Positions 18,215-26,515 of a stretch of DNA of 32,928 nucleotides are shown piece by piece. Both the position numbers and the translations under genes were made by a program. A model generated the notes under the pieces. That model had not been told where the DNA came from. It did no database searches and worked only from the letters and a program-made list of their open reading frames with translations. Source of the stretch: Actinomycetes bacterium (GTDB lineage: Bacteria; Actinomycetota; Acidimicrobiia; Acidimicrobiales; RAAP-2). Where the stretch lies: positions 1 to 32,928 of the forward strand of contig JAJYPU010000007.1 in assembly GCA_021795095.1 (NCBI GenBank), written 5' to 3'. Position 1 is the first letter of the stretch. Each line of letters starts with the position of its first letter.

Positions 18215-21200
18215 ACCCGCTCGATCCACACCGAGGCCTCACGGCCGTCGTCGAGTTCGAGCGCGTGGGCCGGCTCGGCGCGACTCCCCGTCTGGACCGC
18301 GTTCGCAAGGACCTCGCGCGCGAGGACCCCGAAGCCATCGCTCAGGTCGTCCAGACCGCTCACCGTGACGTGGATGTGGTCGGCGACGTCGAGTCCCGAA
18401 GACTTGCGAAGATCCTGAATCTGGCGAACGACGTCGCGCAGATAACCGCGTCGGCGCAGTCCGTCGTCCAGCGTGAGGTCCAGCGCGATCACCTCGGCGC
18501 CGTCGCGCGAGACAGCGAACCCGCCCTGGCTGCGCACGCGCAACTCGAGGTCCTCGACACCGAGCTCGAAGGTGCCGGTGGAGAGTTCGACGCGCACGGT
18601 CCCACCGGCGTCGAGCGCGGCGGCGGCGGCCACCGGATCAACGGTCGCCAACGCCGGGCGCAGCTCCTTGACCGCCTCGCCGAGGCGCGGCCCCACGGAC
18701 CGGAAGTTGGGCACCAGCTCGAAATTCAAGACCTCGGCCAGTTCCGTGCCGTATTCGAGCACATCGACGTTCAACTCGTCCTCCACCACGTCCGCCGGCG
18801 GGCGCGGGGCGTCGTTGGGTAGGAACACCAACGCTCGCGCGAGCGGCTGACGAACCTTGACCCCCGCCTCGGCGCGCGCGGCGCGCCCGAGCGACGTCAG
18901 TCGTCGCGCCACCGCCATCGAGCGTTCGAGGTCCTCGTCGATGGGTCCGGCTTCAGCCTCGGGCCAGTCCTCCAGGTGTACCGACGCCACGTCGTCGACC
19001 TCGTTGAGCTCACGATAGAGCCGCTCAGCGACGAAGGGGGTGAAGGGGGCGATCAAAAGCGTGATCCGTTGAAGTACCGTCAGGAGCGTCGCGTGCGCCG
19101 CCAGGGAATCCGACGCCGGCGCGTCCGGGTCCGTGCGCCAGAACCGCCGACGACTGCGCCGGACGTACCAGTTCGACAGGTCGTCGATCAGGGCCGCCAA
19201 CGCGTCGGTACCCCCGAGCGGCTCGTACCCGTCAAGGGCCGTCGTCACGTCGATCGTCGTTGTCTCAAGTCGCGAGAGGATCCACCGGTCCATGTCGCTG
19301 CGCGCCGTCACCGGCGGCACACGGGTATCGGCCGGATCGAAATCGTTCAGCGCCGCGTACGTCGTGAAGAAGCTGAACGTGTTCCAGAGCGTCGCAAGGG
19401 TTTCGCGCAGCGACGAGTCGATTGCGCCCAGGCTCGCCCTCGTTGACGTCCACGGCGAGCCCTGGGAGAACATCCACCAGCGCAATGGGTCGGCCCCGCG
19501 GGTCGTCAGGACCTCCCACGGGTCAATCACGTTGCCGACGGACTTGCTCATCTTGCGGCCCCGCTCGTCAACGATGTGACCCAAGCAGAGCACGTGTTGG
19601 TACGGCGTTCCCCCAAAGACGAGAGAGTTGACGGCAAGCAGCGAGTAGAACCAGCCGCGGGTCTGGTCGATGGCCTCGGCCACCAACTGCGCGGGAAACT
19701 GCATCGCCTCAGACGAACCCGCCACGTGCGGATAGCCGACCTGGGCGGCGGGCATCGCGCCAGAGTCGAACCAGGCGTCGATCACCGGCTCCACCCGCCG
19801 GGCGACCAGACCACAGGTCGGACAGTCAAAGACGACCTCATCGATGGCGGGGCGATGCGGGTCGAGTTCGGTCAGGTCGCGTTCGGCCAACGCACCCAGT
19901 TCGGCGCGTGAGCCGATACAGGTGAGGTGACCGTCGTCGCAGCGCCAGATCGGCAGTGGCGTCCCCCAGAAGCGGTCACGCGACAGCGCCCAGTCGACGT
20001 TGTTGGCGAGCCACTCGCCGAAGCGACCGTCTCGGATGTGAGCCGGGTGCCAGTCGATGGTCGAGTTCTCAGTCATCATCGCCTCTTTGAACTGGCTCGT
20101 GGCGATGTACCAGCTGGGCTTGCCCCAGTAGATCAATACCGTGCCACAACGCCAGCAGTGCGGGAGCGCGTGGGCGTAGTCCATGCGCGTGATCAACAGG
20201 CCTCGCCGCTCGAGCTCGTCGTTGATCGCGTGGTTCGCCTCGCGCACGTCGCGTCCCTCCAGCCACCCGACCGCGGCGGTGAACGTGCCGTCGGGGCCCA
20301 CGGGGTTCACCGTCGGCAGACCGTGCGCTCGGGCCACCTGGCGGTCAATCTCGCCGAAGGCCGGTGCCTGGTGCACGAGGCCGGTGCCCTCGTCGATCGT
20401 GACGTAGTCGGCGGCCACCACGTAGCAGGCGTCGACGTCGGCCGGCAGTGGGACGTCGACGAAGGGGCGTTCGTAGTGCAGGCCTACCAACGCGGTGCCC
20501 GCGAGCGTGGCCGACACCCGGGCGTCGGAACCGAAGACTGACTCCACGAGGTCGGCGGCAACGACGGTGCCCTCGACCACGGCGTAGGTGATCGCCGGGT
20601 TCACCGCCACCGCGACGTTAGAGAGCAGCGTCCAGGGTGTCGTGGTCCACACGGCGAGATGGGTGACGCCATCGAGGCCGTGCGCGGCCGCGTCGGTCAC
20701 AGCCAGACGGACATAGGCGCTCTCGTCGACTTCGTCGGTGTACACCTCGGGCTGACCGAGCTCGTGACTCGAAAGAGCGGTGCCGCAACGCGGACAGTAC
20801 GGGATGACCTTGAGGTCCTCGTAGAGCAGACCGCGCGTGAAGAGCTGCTGGAGCTGCCACCACACCGACTCGACGTAGGACGGGTTGAACGTGAAGTACG
20901 CGTGCTCCATGTCGGTCCAGTAGCCGATGCGCTCGGTGAGCCGTTCGAACTCCCCGACGTAGGTCATCACCGACTCGCGACAGAGCCGCGTGAACTCGGT
21001 GATGCCGACCTCCTCGACGATCGCGCGCTTGCCCGAGATCCCCAGTTGCTTCTCGACCTGGACCTCGACAGGCAGCCCGTGGGTGTCCCACCCGGCCCGA
21101 CGCGCGACGTAGCGTCCCCGCATTGTCTGGTACCGACAGAAGAGGTCCTTATAGATCCGCGCCCAGACGTGGTGCAGCCCCGGCTTACCGTTGGCCGTCG

Positions 21201-21342
21201 GTGGCCCCTCGTAGAACACCCACGGTTCATTGCCCAAGCGATGGTTCATCGAACGGGTGAATACGTCATTGGCCTTCCAACGCTCGAGTTCAGCCTCTTC
21301 GAGGTTCACGAAGTCGAGGTCGGCGCTGACGGGTTGAAACAC
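18211..21342 (-). CDS. ileS: Isoleucyl-tRNA synthetase, IleRS2-like
   Basis: This enzyme charges tRNA-Ile in the cytoplasm. The 1043-residue protein has the class I HIGH element as PGLHH (54-58, after GPPTANGK) and KMSKS at 597-601. The CP1 editing domain lies in between (TTPWTLLSN, GTGLVHQAPAFGE). Several metal-binding-like CxxC pairs are present (183-186, 396-399, 507-510), and the C-terminal anticodon domain is long. The HH form of HIGH and the overall layout match the eukaryote-like IleRS2 group, which is often tolerant of mupirocin; that is family inference. The GTG start at 21342 has AAGGAG (21352-21347) four bases upstream. Confidence 0.97.
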   Translation of the reverse strand: MFQPVSADLDFVNLEEAELERWKANDVFTRSMNHRLGNEPWVFYEGPPTANGKPGLHHVWARIYKDLFCRYQTMRGRYVARRAGWDTHGLPVEVQVEKQLGISGKRAIVEEVGITEFTRLCRESVMTYVGEFERLTERIGYWTDMEHAYFTFNPSYVESVWWQLQQLFTRGLLYEDLKVIPYCPRCGTALSSHELGQPEVYTDEVDESAYVRLAVTDAAAHGLDGVTHLAVWTTTPWTLLSNVAVAVNPAITYAVVEGTVVAADLVESVFGSDARVSATLAGTALVGLHYERPFVDVPLPADVDACYVVAADYVTIDEGTGLVHQAPAFGEIDRQVARAHGLPTVNPVGPDGTFTAAVGWLEGRDVREANHAINDELERRGLLITRMDYAHALPHCWRCGTVLIYWGKPSWYIATSQFKEAMMTENSTIDWHPAHIRDGRFGEWLANNVDWALSRDRFWGTPLPIWRCDDGHLTCIGSRAELGALAERDLTELDPHRPAIDEVVFDCPTCGLVARRVEPVIDAWFDSGAMPAAQVGYPHVAGSSEAMQFPAQLVAEAIDQTRGWFYSLLAVNSLVFGGTPYQHVLCLGHIVDERGRKMSKSVGNVIDPWEVLTTRGADPLRWWMFSQGSPWTSTRASLGAIDSSLRETLATLWNTFSFFTTYAALNDFDPADTRVPPVTARSDMDRWILSRLETTTIDVTTALDGYEPLGGTDALAALIDDLSNWYVRRSRRRFWRTDPDAPASDSLAAHATLLTVLQRITLLIAPFTPFVAERLYRELNEVDDVASVHLEDWPEAEAGPIDEDLERSMAVARRLTSLGRAARAEAGVKVRQPLARALVFLPNDAPRPPADVVEDELNVDVLEYGTELAEVLNFELVPNFRSVGPRLGEAVKELRPALATVDPVAAAAALDAGGTVRVELSTGTFELGVEDLELRVRSQGGFAVSRDGAEVIALDLTLDDGLRRRGYLRDVVRQIQDLRKSSGLDVADHIHVTVSGLDDLSDGFGVLAREVLANAVQTGSRAEPAHALELDDGREASVWIERV

Positions 21343-21346
21343 GGTG

Positions 21347-21372
21347 CTCCTTCATCGGGTCCCCTCATCGTA
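21347..21372 (-). promoter_or_regulatory. Possible -10 and ribosome binding site of ileS
   Basis: TACGAT (21372-21367) could be a -10, followed by a short leader with AAGGAG (21352-21347) close to the GTG. The leader is too short for a T-box, so tRNA-sensing control by that route is not supported. Confidence 0.4.
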
Positions 21373-21401
21373 CTAACGGGGCTCTGGGCGACGATGACCC
21401 G

Positions 21402-21407
21402 TATCGT
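21402..21407 (+). promoter_or_regulatory. -10 element of the first GNAT gene, leaderless type
   Basis: TATCGT ends 6 bases before the GTG at 21414. There is no ribosome binding site in the gap. The spacing equals that of marR, ilvD, the second GNAT gene and the quinone oxidoreductase. Confidence 0.5.
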
Positions 21408-21413
21408 GGGCTG

Positions 21414-21884
21414 GTGCCGTTCACCATTACCGATGAGCCCGCCGGGGCCAGCGGATCGCGCAGCCTCATCTACGCCGCGGTCGACGAGTTGGAGCGTCGC
21501 TACGGCAGCGCCGAGGACGCCCATCACCTCGATTACGACGAGCTGACCCCGCCGCGGGGGTGCTTCCTCGTGGCGCGCGACGGCGGCGACCTGGCCGGCG
21601 GCGTCGGCCTTCGTCCGATCGGTGACCCGTCAGCCGCGGTGGGCGAGGTGAAACGGCTCTGGGTCCGTCCCGACCTGCGCCGCCACGGCCTGGCCAAGTC
21701 GCTGATGGAAGCCGTCGCAGTTCGCGCGCGCGAATTCGGCTACCGACGGCTCTACCTCGAGACCGGCCCGGCACAACCCGAGGCCCTCGCGCTCTACCCG
21801 AGGATCGGGTGGGAACCGGTCGACACGTTCCCGCCAGGTGCCTACACCCACCCCGGCGCGTCGCGGTTCACGCTCGCGCTCTAA
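21414..21884 (+). CDS. GNAT family N-acetyltransferase
   Basis: This 156-residue protein is a single-domain acetyl-CoA-dependent acetyltransferase. Motif A is clear: VKRLWVRPDLRRHGLAKSLM (about 80-99), with RRHGLA forming the pyrophosphate-binding loop. Motif B follows with YRRLYLETGPAQPEALALY. The GWEPVDTFP ending is common in small GNATs acting on amino acids, antibiotics or other small amines; the acceptor is unknown. The start is GTG with a leaderless-type -10. The stop overlaps the stop of the convergent HAD gene by three bases, so transcripts from both strands meet here. Confidence 0.85.
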   Translation: MPFTITDEPAGASGSRSLIYAAVDELERRYGSAEDAHHLDYDELTPPRGCFLVARDGGDLAGGVGLRPIGDPSAAVGEVKRLWVRPDLRRHGLAKSLMEAVAVRAREFGYRRLYLETGPAQPEALALYPRIGWEPVDTFPPGAYTHPGASRFTLAL

Positions 21885-22537
21885 CGACCGAAGGCACGGT
21901 CGAGCCACTGCGCCGAGAGGTCGGCCAGTGAGTCGAGCACGAGGTCGGCGAGTCCGAAGGCCGGCAGCTCACGGTCAAGGGGTGTGGGCACCGCCACGAC
22001 CGACATCCGTCCGGCCTTGGCGGCGAGCACACCGGCCGAGGAGTCCTCGAAGACGAGACAGCTTGTCGGGGCAACCGCCAGGTTCGCCGCGGCGCTGAGA
22101 AAGACGCCGGGGTGGGGCTTGCCGAAGGGCTCGGTCTCGGCTGAGTTGACCGAGGCGAAGCGATCACGCAGATCGAAGTGGGCGAGACAGCGCTCGATGA
22201 GCACGTAGGGCGTGGAGCTCGCGAGCGCCACCGGCCCGCGTTGGGCCGCGAGGTCGAGTGCTCGAAGGGCCCCCGGGAGCAACCGCCCTTCGGACTCGAC
22301 CAGCTCCCCCACCCGGTCCAGCAGTCGCGAGACGATTGTCTCGGCGCTGGGGCCGTGCCAGGGGTAACGCTGGTACCAGTACGAGACGACCTCGGCGACG
22401 AACATGCCCTTGGTCTTGCGGTCCTCATCCTCGCTGATCGGCACCCCAAGGGATCCGAAGATCTCGACCTCGGCCCGATGCCACAGCACCTCGGAGTCAA
22501 TGAGGAGTCCGTCCATGTCAAAGAGTGTCGCGCGCAT
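21881..22537 (-). CDS. HAD superfamily phosphatase, HxpB/beta-phosphoglucomutase-like
   Basis: The 218-residue protein is a HAD hydrolase of the sugar-phosphate group. The nucleophile and acid are Asp7 and Asp9 in FDMDGLLIDSE. The second motif is ASSTPY, the lysine is in FGKPHPGVF, and the metal-binding acids are in VFEDSSAGVLAAKAG. The cap-domain region and ending resemble hexitol and 2-deoxyglucose 6-phosphatases such as YniC, so the substrate is likely a hexose or hexitol phosphate. The ATG at 22537 is the natural family start; the frame is open further upstream but runs over the divergent GNAT gene. Only 39 bases separate the two divergent starts, so their promoters must overlap. Confidence 0.88.
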   Translation of the reverse strand: MRATLFDMDGLLIDSEVLWHRAEVEIFGSLGVPISEDEDRKTKGMFVAEVVSYWYQRYPWHGPSAETIVSRLLDRVGELVESEGRLLPGALRALDLAAQRGPVALASSTPYVLIERCLAHFDLRDRFASVNSAETEPFGKPHPGVFLSAAANLAVAPTSCLVFEDSSAGVLAAKAGRMSVVAVPTPLDRELPAFGLADLVLDSLADLSAQWLDRAFGR

Positions 22538-22564
22538 CGTCACCACGACACTCTGGCACAGCCG

Positions 22565-22570
22565 TAACGT
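22565..22570 (+). promoter_or_regulatory. -10 element of the second GNAT gene, leaderless type
   Basis: TAACGT ends 6 bases before the GTG at 22577. It lies in the 39-base space shared with the divergent HAD gene, so polymerases starting on the two strands would compete. Confidence 0.5.
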
Positions 22571-22576
22571 GGTTCC

Positions 22577-23506
22577 GTGTCCGCCATACGACTCCTCACG
22601 CCCTCGGACGTGGACGACGTCGTCGAGGCCGTCGCGCGCGACCAGCGCCTCGCGAGCCAGTTGAACCACTTCATCGACGCCGAGCTCGACCGAGACGAGC
22701 TCGGCGATTCGTACCGGCGCCGTCGCGCGCCGACCTGGATCGCGCTCGACGGAGCGCGGCTGGTGGGCCATCTCACCGCGACATCGCTGCAACGGCCGTC
22801 AGGCCGGGCGAGCGCCTGGATCAGTCCCGACGCGGTCTCCTTTAATGACGTAGCGACACTCGGTGCGCTCTACGCCTTCGCCGGCGCGAGGTGGCTCGCC
22901 GACGGTATGGATGACCACGAGGTGTGGACGTACGACCGTCCCGACACCCGCGACCCCTGGCTCGAGCTCGGATTCGCCCAGCGCTTCCGACGCGGCTGCC
23001 TCGCGCTGGCCTCGCGAGGTGAGCCGAACTGGCCGCCGGGCTACCGACTACGACACGGGAACCGTGACGACCTCGACCTCGCCCTGCACTTCAACGACCT
23101 GCTCGACCAGGAGGACGCCGCGGGACCGAGCTTCGCTCGACCCGAACCCTTCGATCGGAACGGACTCGACGAGACCCTCGATGACCCCGACACCATCCAC
23201 GCGGTCGTCGAACACCGCGGATCACCGGTGGCCCAGGCGATCGTCTTTCCCCTGCTACCCGTGCGCGGTGCGCACGAGCGCACCGTGCACCTCAGCGCGG
23301 TCGTCGTCGAGCCATCACAACGGGGCCGCGGCGTGGCGACGGCCATGCTCGACGAGCTCGCCGCCGAGGCTCGTCGACGAGGCTTCCAGTACGCCGACGT
23401 CACGTGGCGCACGGCCAGCCTCGCGGCAGCCGCGTTCTGGCGCGCCTACGGCGTCAGCGCGACCTACGTCCGTCTGCAGCGACGGGTGGGTGACGACGCC
23501 ACGTAG
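22577..23506 (+). CDS. Two-domain GNAT acetyltransferase
   Basis: The 309-residue protein has the size of a tandem GNAT. The C-terminal half (about 155-305) is a normal domain with motif A TVHLSAVVVEPSQRGRGVA (the RGRGVA loop) and motif B WRTASLAAAAFWRAYGV. The N-terminal half (1-150) has the fold-like start IRLLTPSDVDDVVEAVARD and WIALDGARLVGHLTA but lacks the glycine loop, so it is probably inactive and used for substrate binding. Acceptor unknown. Starts with GTG at 22577, 6 bases after TAACGT. It is divergent from the HAD phosphatase. Confidence 0.8.
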   Translation: MSAIRLLTPSDVDDVVEAVARDQRLASQLNHFIDAELDRDELGDSYRRRRAPTWIALDGARLVGHLTATSLQRPSGRASAWISPDAVSFNDVATLGALYAFAGARWLADGMDDHEVWTYDRPDTRDPWLELGFAQRFRRGCLALASRGEPNWPPGYRLRHGNRDDLDLALHFNDLLDQEDAAGPSFARPEPFDRNGLDETLDDPDTIHAVVEHRGSPVAQAIVFPLLPVRGAHERTVHLSAVVVEPSQRGRGVATAMLDELAAEARRRGFQYADVTWRTASLAAAAFWRAYGVSATYVRLQRRVGDDAT

Positions 23507-23567
23507 CCCGATAGGGGGCGCGGGGCGAAGGGCACGGTCACTCGGCGAGCCGAACGACCATCACGCG

Positions 23568-24050
23568 TTAGGCCAGTGACGCTTCGATCGCAGCGATCAG
23601 CACCGGGTCCTCCGGGGTCACCGTCGGCGCGAAGCGCTGGATCGACCCGTCCGGTGCGAGGAGGAACTTCTCGAAGTTCCATCGGATGTCGCCCACGTGG
23701 CCGTCCGCGTCGGCGACCGCCGTCAAGGTCGCATAGATCGGGTGGCGACCGTCGCCGTTCACCTCGATCTTCTCGAAGAGCGGGAACGTCACACCGTAGG
23801 TGATCGAGCAGAACGACTGGATCTCCTCGGCCGTTCCGGGCTCTTGGCCCATGAACTGGTTGCACGGGAAACCGACGACGCTGAACCCGCGCTCGGCGTA
23901 TCGCTCGTGCAACGCCTCGAGTCCCTCGTACTGGGGGGTCAGGCCGCACTTGGAGGCCACGTTCACCACCAGCACGCTCTTGCCGCGATAGGGGGCGAGC
24001 GACGCGTCGTCACCGGCCAAGGTCCGAACAGGGATGTCGTACACGCTCAT
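23568..24050 (-). CDS. Glutathione-peroxidase-fold thiol peroxidase
   Basis: The 160-residue enzyme reduces hydroperoxides in the cytoplasm. The peroxidatic Cys35 is in NVASKCGLT, with Gln65 in FPCNQF and Trp124-Asn125 in RWNFEKFL completing the catalytic set. Cys81 lies 46 residues after Cys35, the spacing of the resolving cysteine in thioredoxin-dependent members such as yeast Gpx3. Glutathione is probably not its reductant. The ATG at 24050 lies 7 bases after TATGGT (24063-24058). It is divergent from a quinone oxidoreductase, so the pair may serve redox defence. Confidence 0.93.
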   Translation of the reverse strand: MSVYDIPVRTLAGDDASLAPYRGKSVLVVNVASKCGLTPQYEGLEALHERYAERGFSVVGFPCNQFMGQEPGTAEEIQSFCSITYGVTFPLFEKIEVNGDGRHPIYATLTAVADADGHVGDIRWNFEKFLLAPDGSIQRFAPTVTPEDPVLIAAIEASLA

Positions 24051-24057
24051 AGGCGTG

Positions 24058-24063
24058 ACCATA
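24058..24063 (-). promoter_or_regulatory. -10 element of the peroxidase gene, leaderless type
   Basis: TATGGT on the minus strand ends 7 bases before the ATG at 24050, with no ribosome binding site between. It shares a 61-base region with the divergent quinone oxidoreductase promoter. Confidence 0.5.
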
Positions 24064-24099
24064 CCGGGGCCGACACGCTCGTCGTGCACTTCGGGTGTC

Positions 24100-24105
24100 T
24101 AGGCT
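24100..24105 (+). promoter_or_regulatory. -10 element of the quinone oxidoreductase gene, leaderless type
   Basis: TAGGCT ends 6 bases before the ATG at 24112. No ribosome binding site is present. Same geometry as the other leaderless candidates. Confidence 0.5.
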
Positions 24106-24111
24106 CCCCGT

Positions 24112-25056
24112 ATGCAAGCCGCCGTACTCATCGATGGACGCCTCGAGGTCCAACAACGACCGACGCCCGAGCCAGGGCCCGGCGACGTCCTGGTCGCCGT
24201 CGCCGGCGCCGGCGTCAACGCCGCCGACCTGATGCAACGTCGTGGCCAGTACCCCGCGCCGCCCGGCTGGCCCGTCGACGTCCCGGGGCTCGAACTCGCC
24301 GGCGTGGTCACCGCGGTCGGCCCTGGGGTCGACATCGAGCTCATCGGACAGCGCGTCTGCGCGATCGTCGGCGGCGGTGCGCAGGCGACACACTGCGTCG
24401 TGCCGTGCGAACACCTGATCGCGGTCGTGGACTCGATCGACCTCGCTATCGCGGGAGGTTTCCCCGAGGCGTTCGTGACCGCCCACGACGCCCTGGTCAC
24501 CCAGGCCGGCGCCGGTGCCGGCGACCGGGTACTGATCTCGGGTGCCGCAGGCGGGGTCGGCTCGGCCGCCGTGCAGATCGCGGCGCGACGCGGCGCCCAC
24601 GTCATCGCCGCCACCCGCACGACCGAGTTCCACGACCAGCTCCGCGGTCTCGGCGCGTCTGAGACCATCACCGTCGATCAAGTGGCGACGCTCGACCCGG
24701 TCGATGTCGTCATCGAGCTCGTGGGCACGGCGCATCTCCAGCATGCGCTGGCCGTGCTCGCCGCGCAAGCCCGCGTCGTCGTGATCGGCGTGGGGGGTGG
24801 TGGCCGCGTCGAATTGGACCTCCTAAGCGTGATGAACCGCCGCGCCACGATCACCGGGTCGACCTTGCGCGCCCGCAGCCGCGAAGAGAAGGCCCTCGTG
24901 ATCAAGCGCGCGAGTGCCGACCTGCACGACGACTGGGCGAGCGGGCGGCTCCAGGTCCCCGTCGCGCGCGTCGTCGACTTCGCCGACATCGCTACGGCCT
25001 ACGACTTCTTCGCCGAGCCCGGAAAATTCGGCAAGGTCCTGGTACGCATCCCGTGA
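24112..25056 (+). CDS. NAD(P)H:quinone oxidoreductase, zinc-free MDR family
   Basis: This 314-residue protein is a medium-chain reductase of the zeta-crystallin/TP53I3 type that reduces quinones or enals with NADPH. It has the GroES-like N-terminal half (QQRPTPEPGPGDVLVAVAGAGVN, split here at about 15-37) and GLELAGVVTAVG. The nucleotide-binding motif is ISGAAGGVGSAAVQIAA (about 143-159). No structural or catalytic zinc cysteines are present, as expected. The end GKFGKVLVRIP is typical. The ATG is leaderless-type. Its stop overlaps the DUF5522 gene by four bases (GTGA). Its neighbour on the other strand is a peroxidase. Confidence 0.92.
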   Translation: MQAAVLIDGRLEVQQRPTPEPGPGDVLVAVAGAGVNAADLMQRRGQYPAPPGWPVDVPGLELAGVVTAVGPGVDIELIGQRVCAIVGGGAQATHCVVPCEHLIAVVDSIDLAIAGGFPEAFVTAHDALVTQAGAGAGDRVLISGAAGGVGSAAVQIAARRGAHVIAATRTTEFHDQLRGLGASETITVDQVATLDPVDVVIELVGTAHLQHALAVLAAQARVVVIGVGGGGRVELDLLSVMNRRATITGSTLRARSREEKALVIKRASADLHDDWASGRLQVPVARVVDFADIATAYDFFAEPGKFGKVLVRIP

Positions 25057-25292
25057 CCACGTGGCGGAACGGGGAGCCGGTCCCCCGGCCCCACCCCTCG
25101 CGATGCGACCCCACTCGGCCCGACTACGAGGCGATCATCGCCGCCCACGAGCACGCGGTCACGACTGGGGCGCCGACGTACCTCGACCCCGCGACGGGCT
25201 TCGTGGTGCTCACCGTGGTGACCCTGGCGCGTCGTGGCCAGTGCTGTGACAGCGGCTGTCGACACTGCCCATATCTCGAGGCCGCGTCGTAA
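25053..25292 (+). CDS. DUF5522 family Cys-rich small protein
   Basis: This 79-residue protein ends in GQCCDSGCRHCPY, the CC-x3-C-x2-CPY pattern of the DUF5522 or oxidoreductase-like group, which probably binds a metal or an Fe-S cluster. The central part TYLDPATGFVVLTVVTLARRG is also typical. Function is unknown. The GTG start at 25053 overlaps the stop of the quinone oxidoreductase (GTGA), so the two are translated together and the small protein may be a partner of that enzyme. The strong hairpin that follows ends the transcript. Confidence 0.8.
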   Translation: MTTWRNGEPVPRPHPSRCDPTRPDYEAIIAAHEHAVTTGAPTYLDPATGFVVLTVVTLARRGQCCDSGCRHCPYLEAAS

Positions 25293-25297
25293 CCAAG

Positions 25298-25336
25298 CGA
25301 GACGCCTCCGCCCGTGATGCGGGCGGAGGCGTCTCG
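25298..25336. terminator. Bidirectional hairpin terminator between DUF5522 and ald
   Basis: A perfect 17-bp stem (25298-25314 with 25320-25336) and a 5-base loop lie between two convergent genes. There is no strong T-run on either strand, as is common for GC-rich actinobacterial terminators. A shorter inverted repeat, CGAACC and GGTTCG, overlaps its right edge (25335-25348). Confidence 0.7.
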
Positions 25337-25350
25337 AACCGGGGTTCGAA

Positions 25351-26469
25351 CTACAGCAGGTCGCGTAGTGGTGTGTAGTCCATGCCGTGGGCTTCAGCCA
25401 CGGGACCGTAGGTGACCGCACCGTTCACGGTGTTGACACCTTCGGCCAGTGCGTCATCGGCCAGGACCGCCTCGCGCCACCCGTGGTGGGCGAGCTCCAT
25501 CGCGTACGGCAGCGTCGCGTTCGCCAGTGCGGCGGTGGAGGTGTTCGGCACCGCGCCGGGCATGTTGGCCACGCAGTAGAAGATCGATCCGTTCACCTCG
25601 AAGACCGGGTCGGAGTGGGTGGTCGGGTGGGTCGCCTCGAAGCACCCGCCCTGGTCCACCGAGATGTCCACGAGGACCGATCCCTCGCGCATCTTCGCCA
25701 CCAGGTCGTTGCTCACCAACTTGGGCGCCTTGGCGCCGACGACGAGTACTGCACCGATGACGATGTCCGCGCCGATGCAGGCCTCCTCCAAGCTCAAGGT
25801 CGACGAGGCGATCGTCTGGAGTCGTCCATCGAAGTGATGGTCGATCTGACGCAGCCGGTCGAGGTTCCGATCGAGAAGCTTGACGTTCGCGTGGAGGCCG
25901 ACCGCGAGGGTGGCGGCCGCGAGACCCGCGACACCGGCCCCGATCACGACGACGTTCACCGGTGCGACGCCCGGAACGCCACTTATCAGAGAGCCGTGGC
26001 CGCCACCGGGTCGCATGAGGTGGTGGGCGCCCATCAGCGGCGCCATACGTCCGGCGACCTCGCTCATCGGCGTGAGCAGCGGCAGCGAGTTGTCGCGAAG
26101 CCGAACCGTCTCGTAGGCGATCGCGACGTTGTTCGCCGCCACGAGGGCGTCAGTGCACTCACGTGAGGCAGCCAGGTGCAGGTAGGTGAAGAGGACTTGG
26201 TTCTTGTGGGCGGCCAGCCGCGGGTATTCCGCCGCGATCGGCTCCTTGACCTTCATGATCATGTCGCTGTCGGCCCAGACATCGTCGACGTCGTCGACGA
26301 TGGTGGCGCCATTTGCAACGTAGTCCGCGTCGCTGATCGACGAACCTACTCCCGCGCCGCGCTCGATGAGCACCTGGTGACCCGCGCCAGTGAGTTCACG
26401 AGCACCCGCCGGGGTGAGTGCCACGCGGTTTTCGTCGGTCTTAATTTCTTTCGGTACGCCTATTTTCAT
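25351..26469 (-). CDS. ald: Alanine dehydrogenase
   Basis: Ald interconverts L-alanine and pyruvate with NAD and ammonium. The 372-residue protein opens with MKIGVPKEIKTDENRVALTPAG, split here as the usual start with the substrate arginine in ENRVALTP. It continues with MKVKEP, the catalytic His in FTYLHLAA, the nucleotide motif GAGVAGLAAA and the Asp in VDISVDQGG. I choose the ATG at 26469 since family members begin MKIG and AGGA (26481-26478) is well placed; TAGGAT (26482-26477) could also be a -10 7 bases upstream. It follows potC by 46 bases on the same strand, so it may be the last gene of the polyamine operon, recycling alanine from transaminases. Confidence 0.95.
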   Translation of the reverse strand: MKIGVPKEIKTDENRVALTPAGARELTGAGHQVLIERGAGVGSSISDADYVANGATIVDDVDDVWADSDMIMKVKEPIAAEYPRLAAHKNQVLFTYLHLAASRECTDALVAANNVAIAYETVRLRDNSLPLLTPMSEVAGRMAPLMGAHHLMRPGGGHGSLISGVPGVAPVNVVVIGAGVAGLAAATLAVGLHANVKLLDRNLDRLRQIDHHFDGRLQTIASSTLSLEEACIGADIVIGAVLVVGAKAPKLVSNDLVAKMREGSVLVDISVDQGGCFEATHPTTHSDPVFEVNGSIFYCVANMPGAVPNTSTAALANATLPYAMELAHHGWREAVLADDALAEGVNTVNGAVTYGPVAEAHGMDYTPLRDLL

Positions 26470-26515
26470 GAAATTCATCCTAATTTGCCGATTGCGGTGC
26501 CCTCGTTGGCTCCGA

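Noticed and set aside
21343..21413. T-box or other long leader before ileS
   Set aside because: Only 71 bases separate ileS from the divergent GNAT gene, too short for a T-box, and no specifier stem or terminator is seen.
23507..23567. Terminator between the second GNAT gene and the peroxidase gene
   Set aside because: Only a weak hairpin (GGTC and GACC around CGGC-GCCG, about 23537-23560) with internal mismatches and no T-run is visible.
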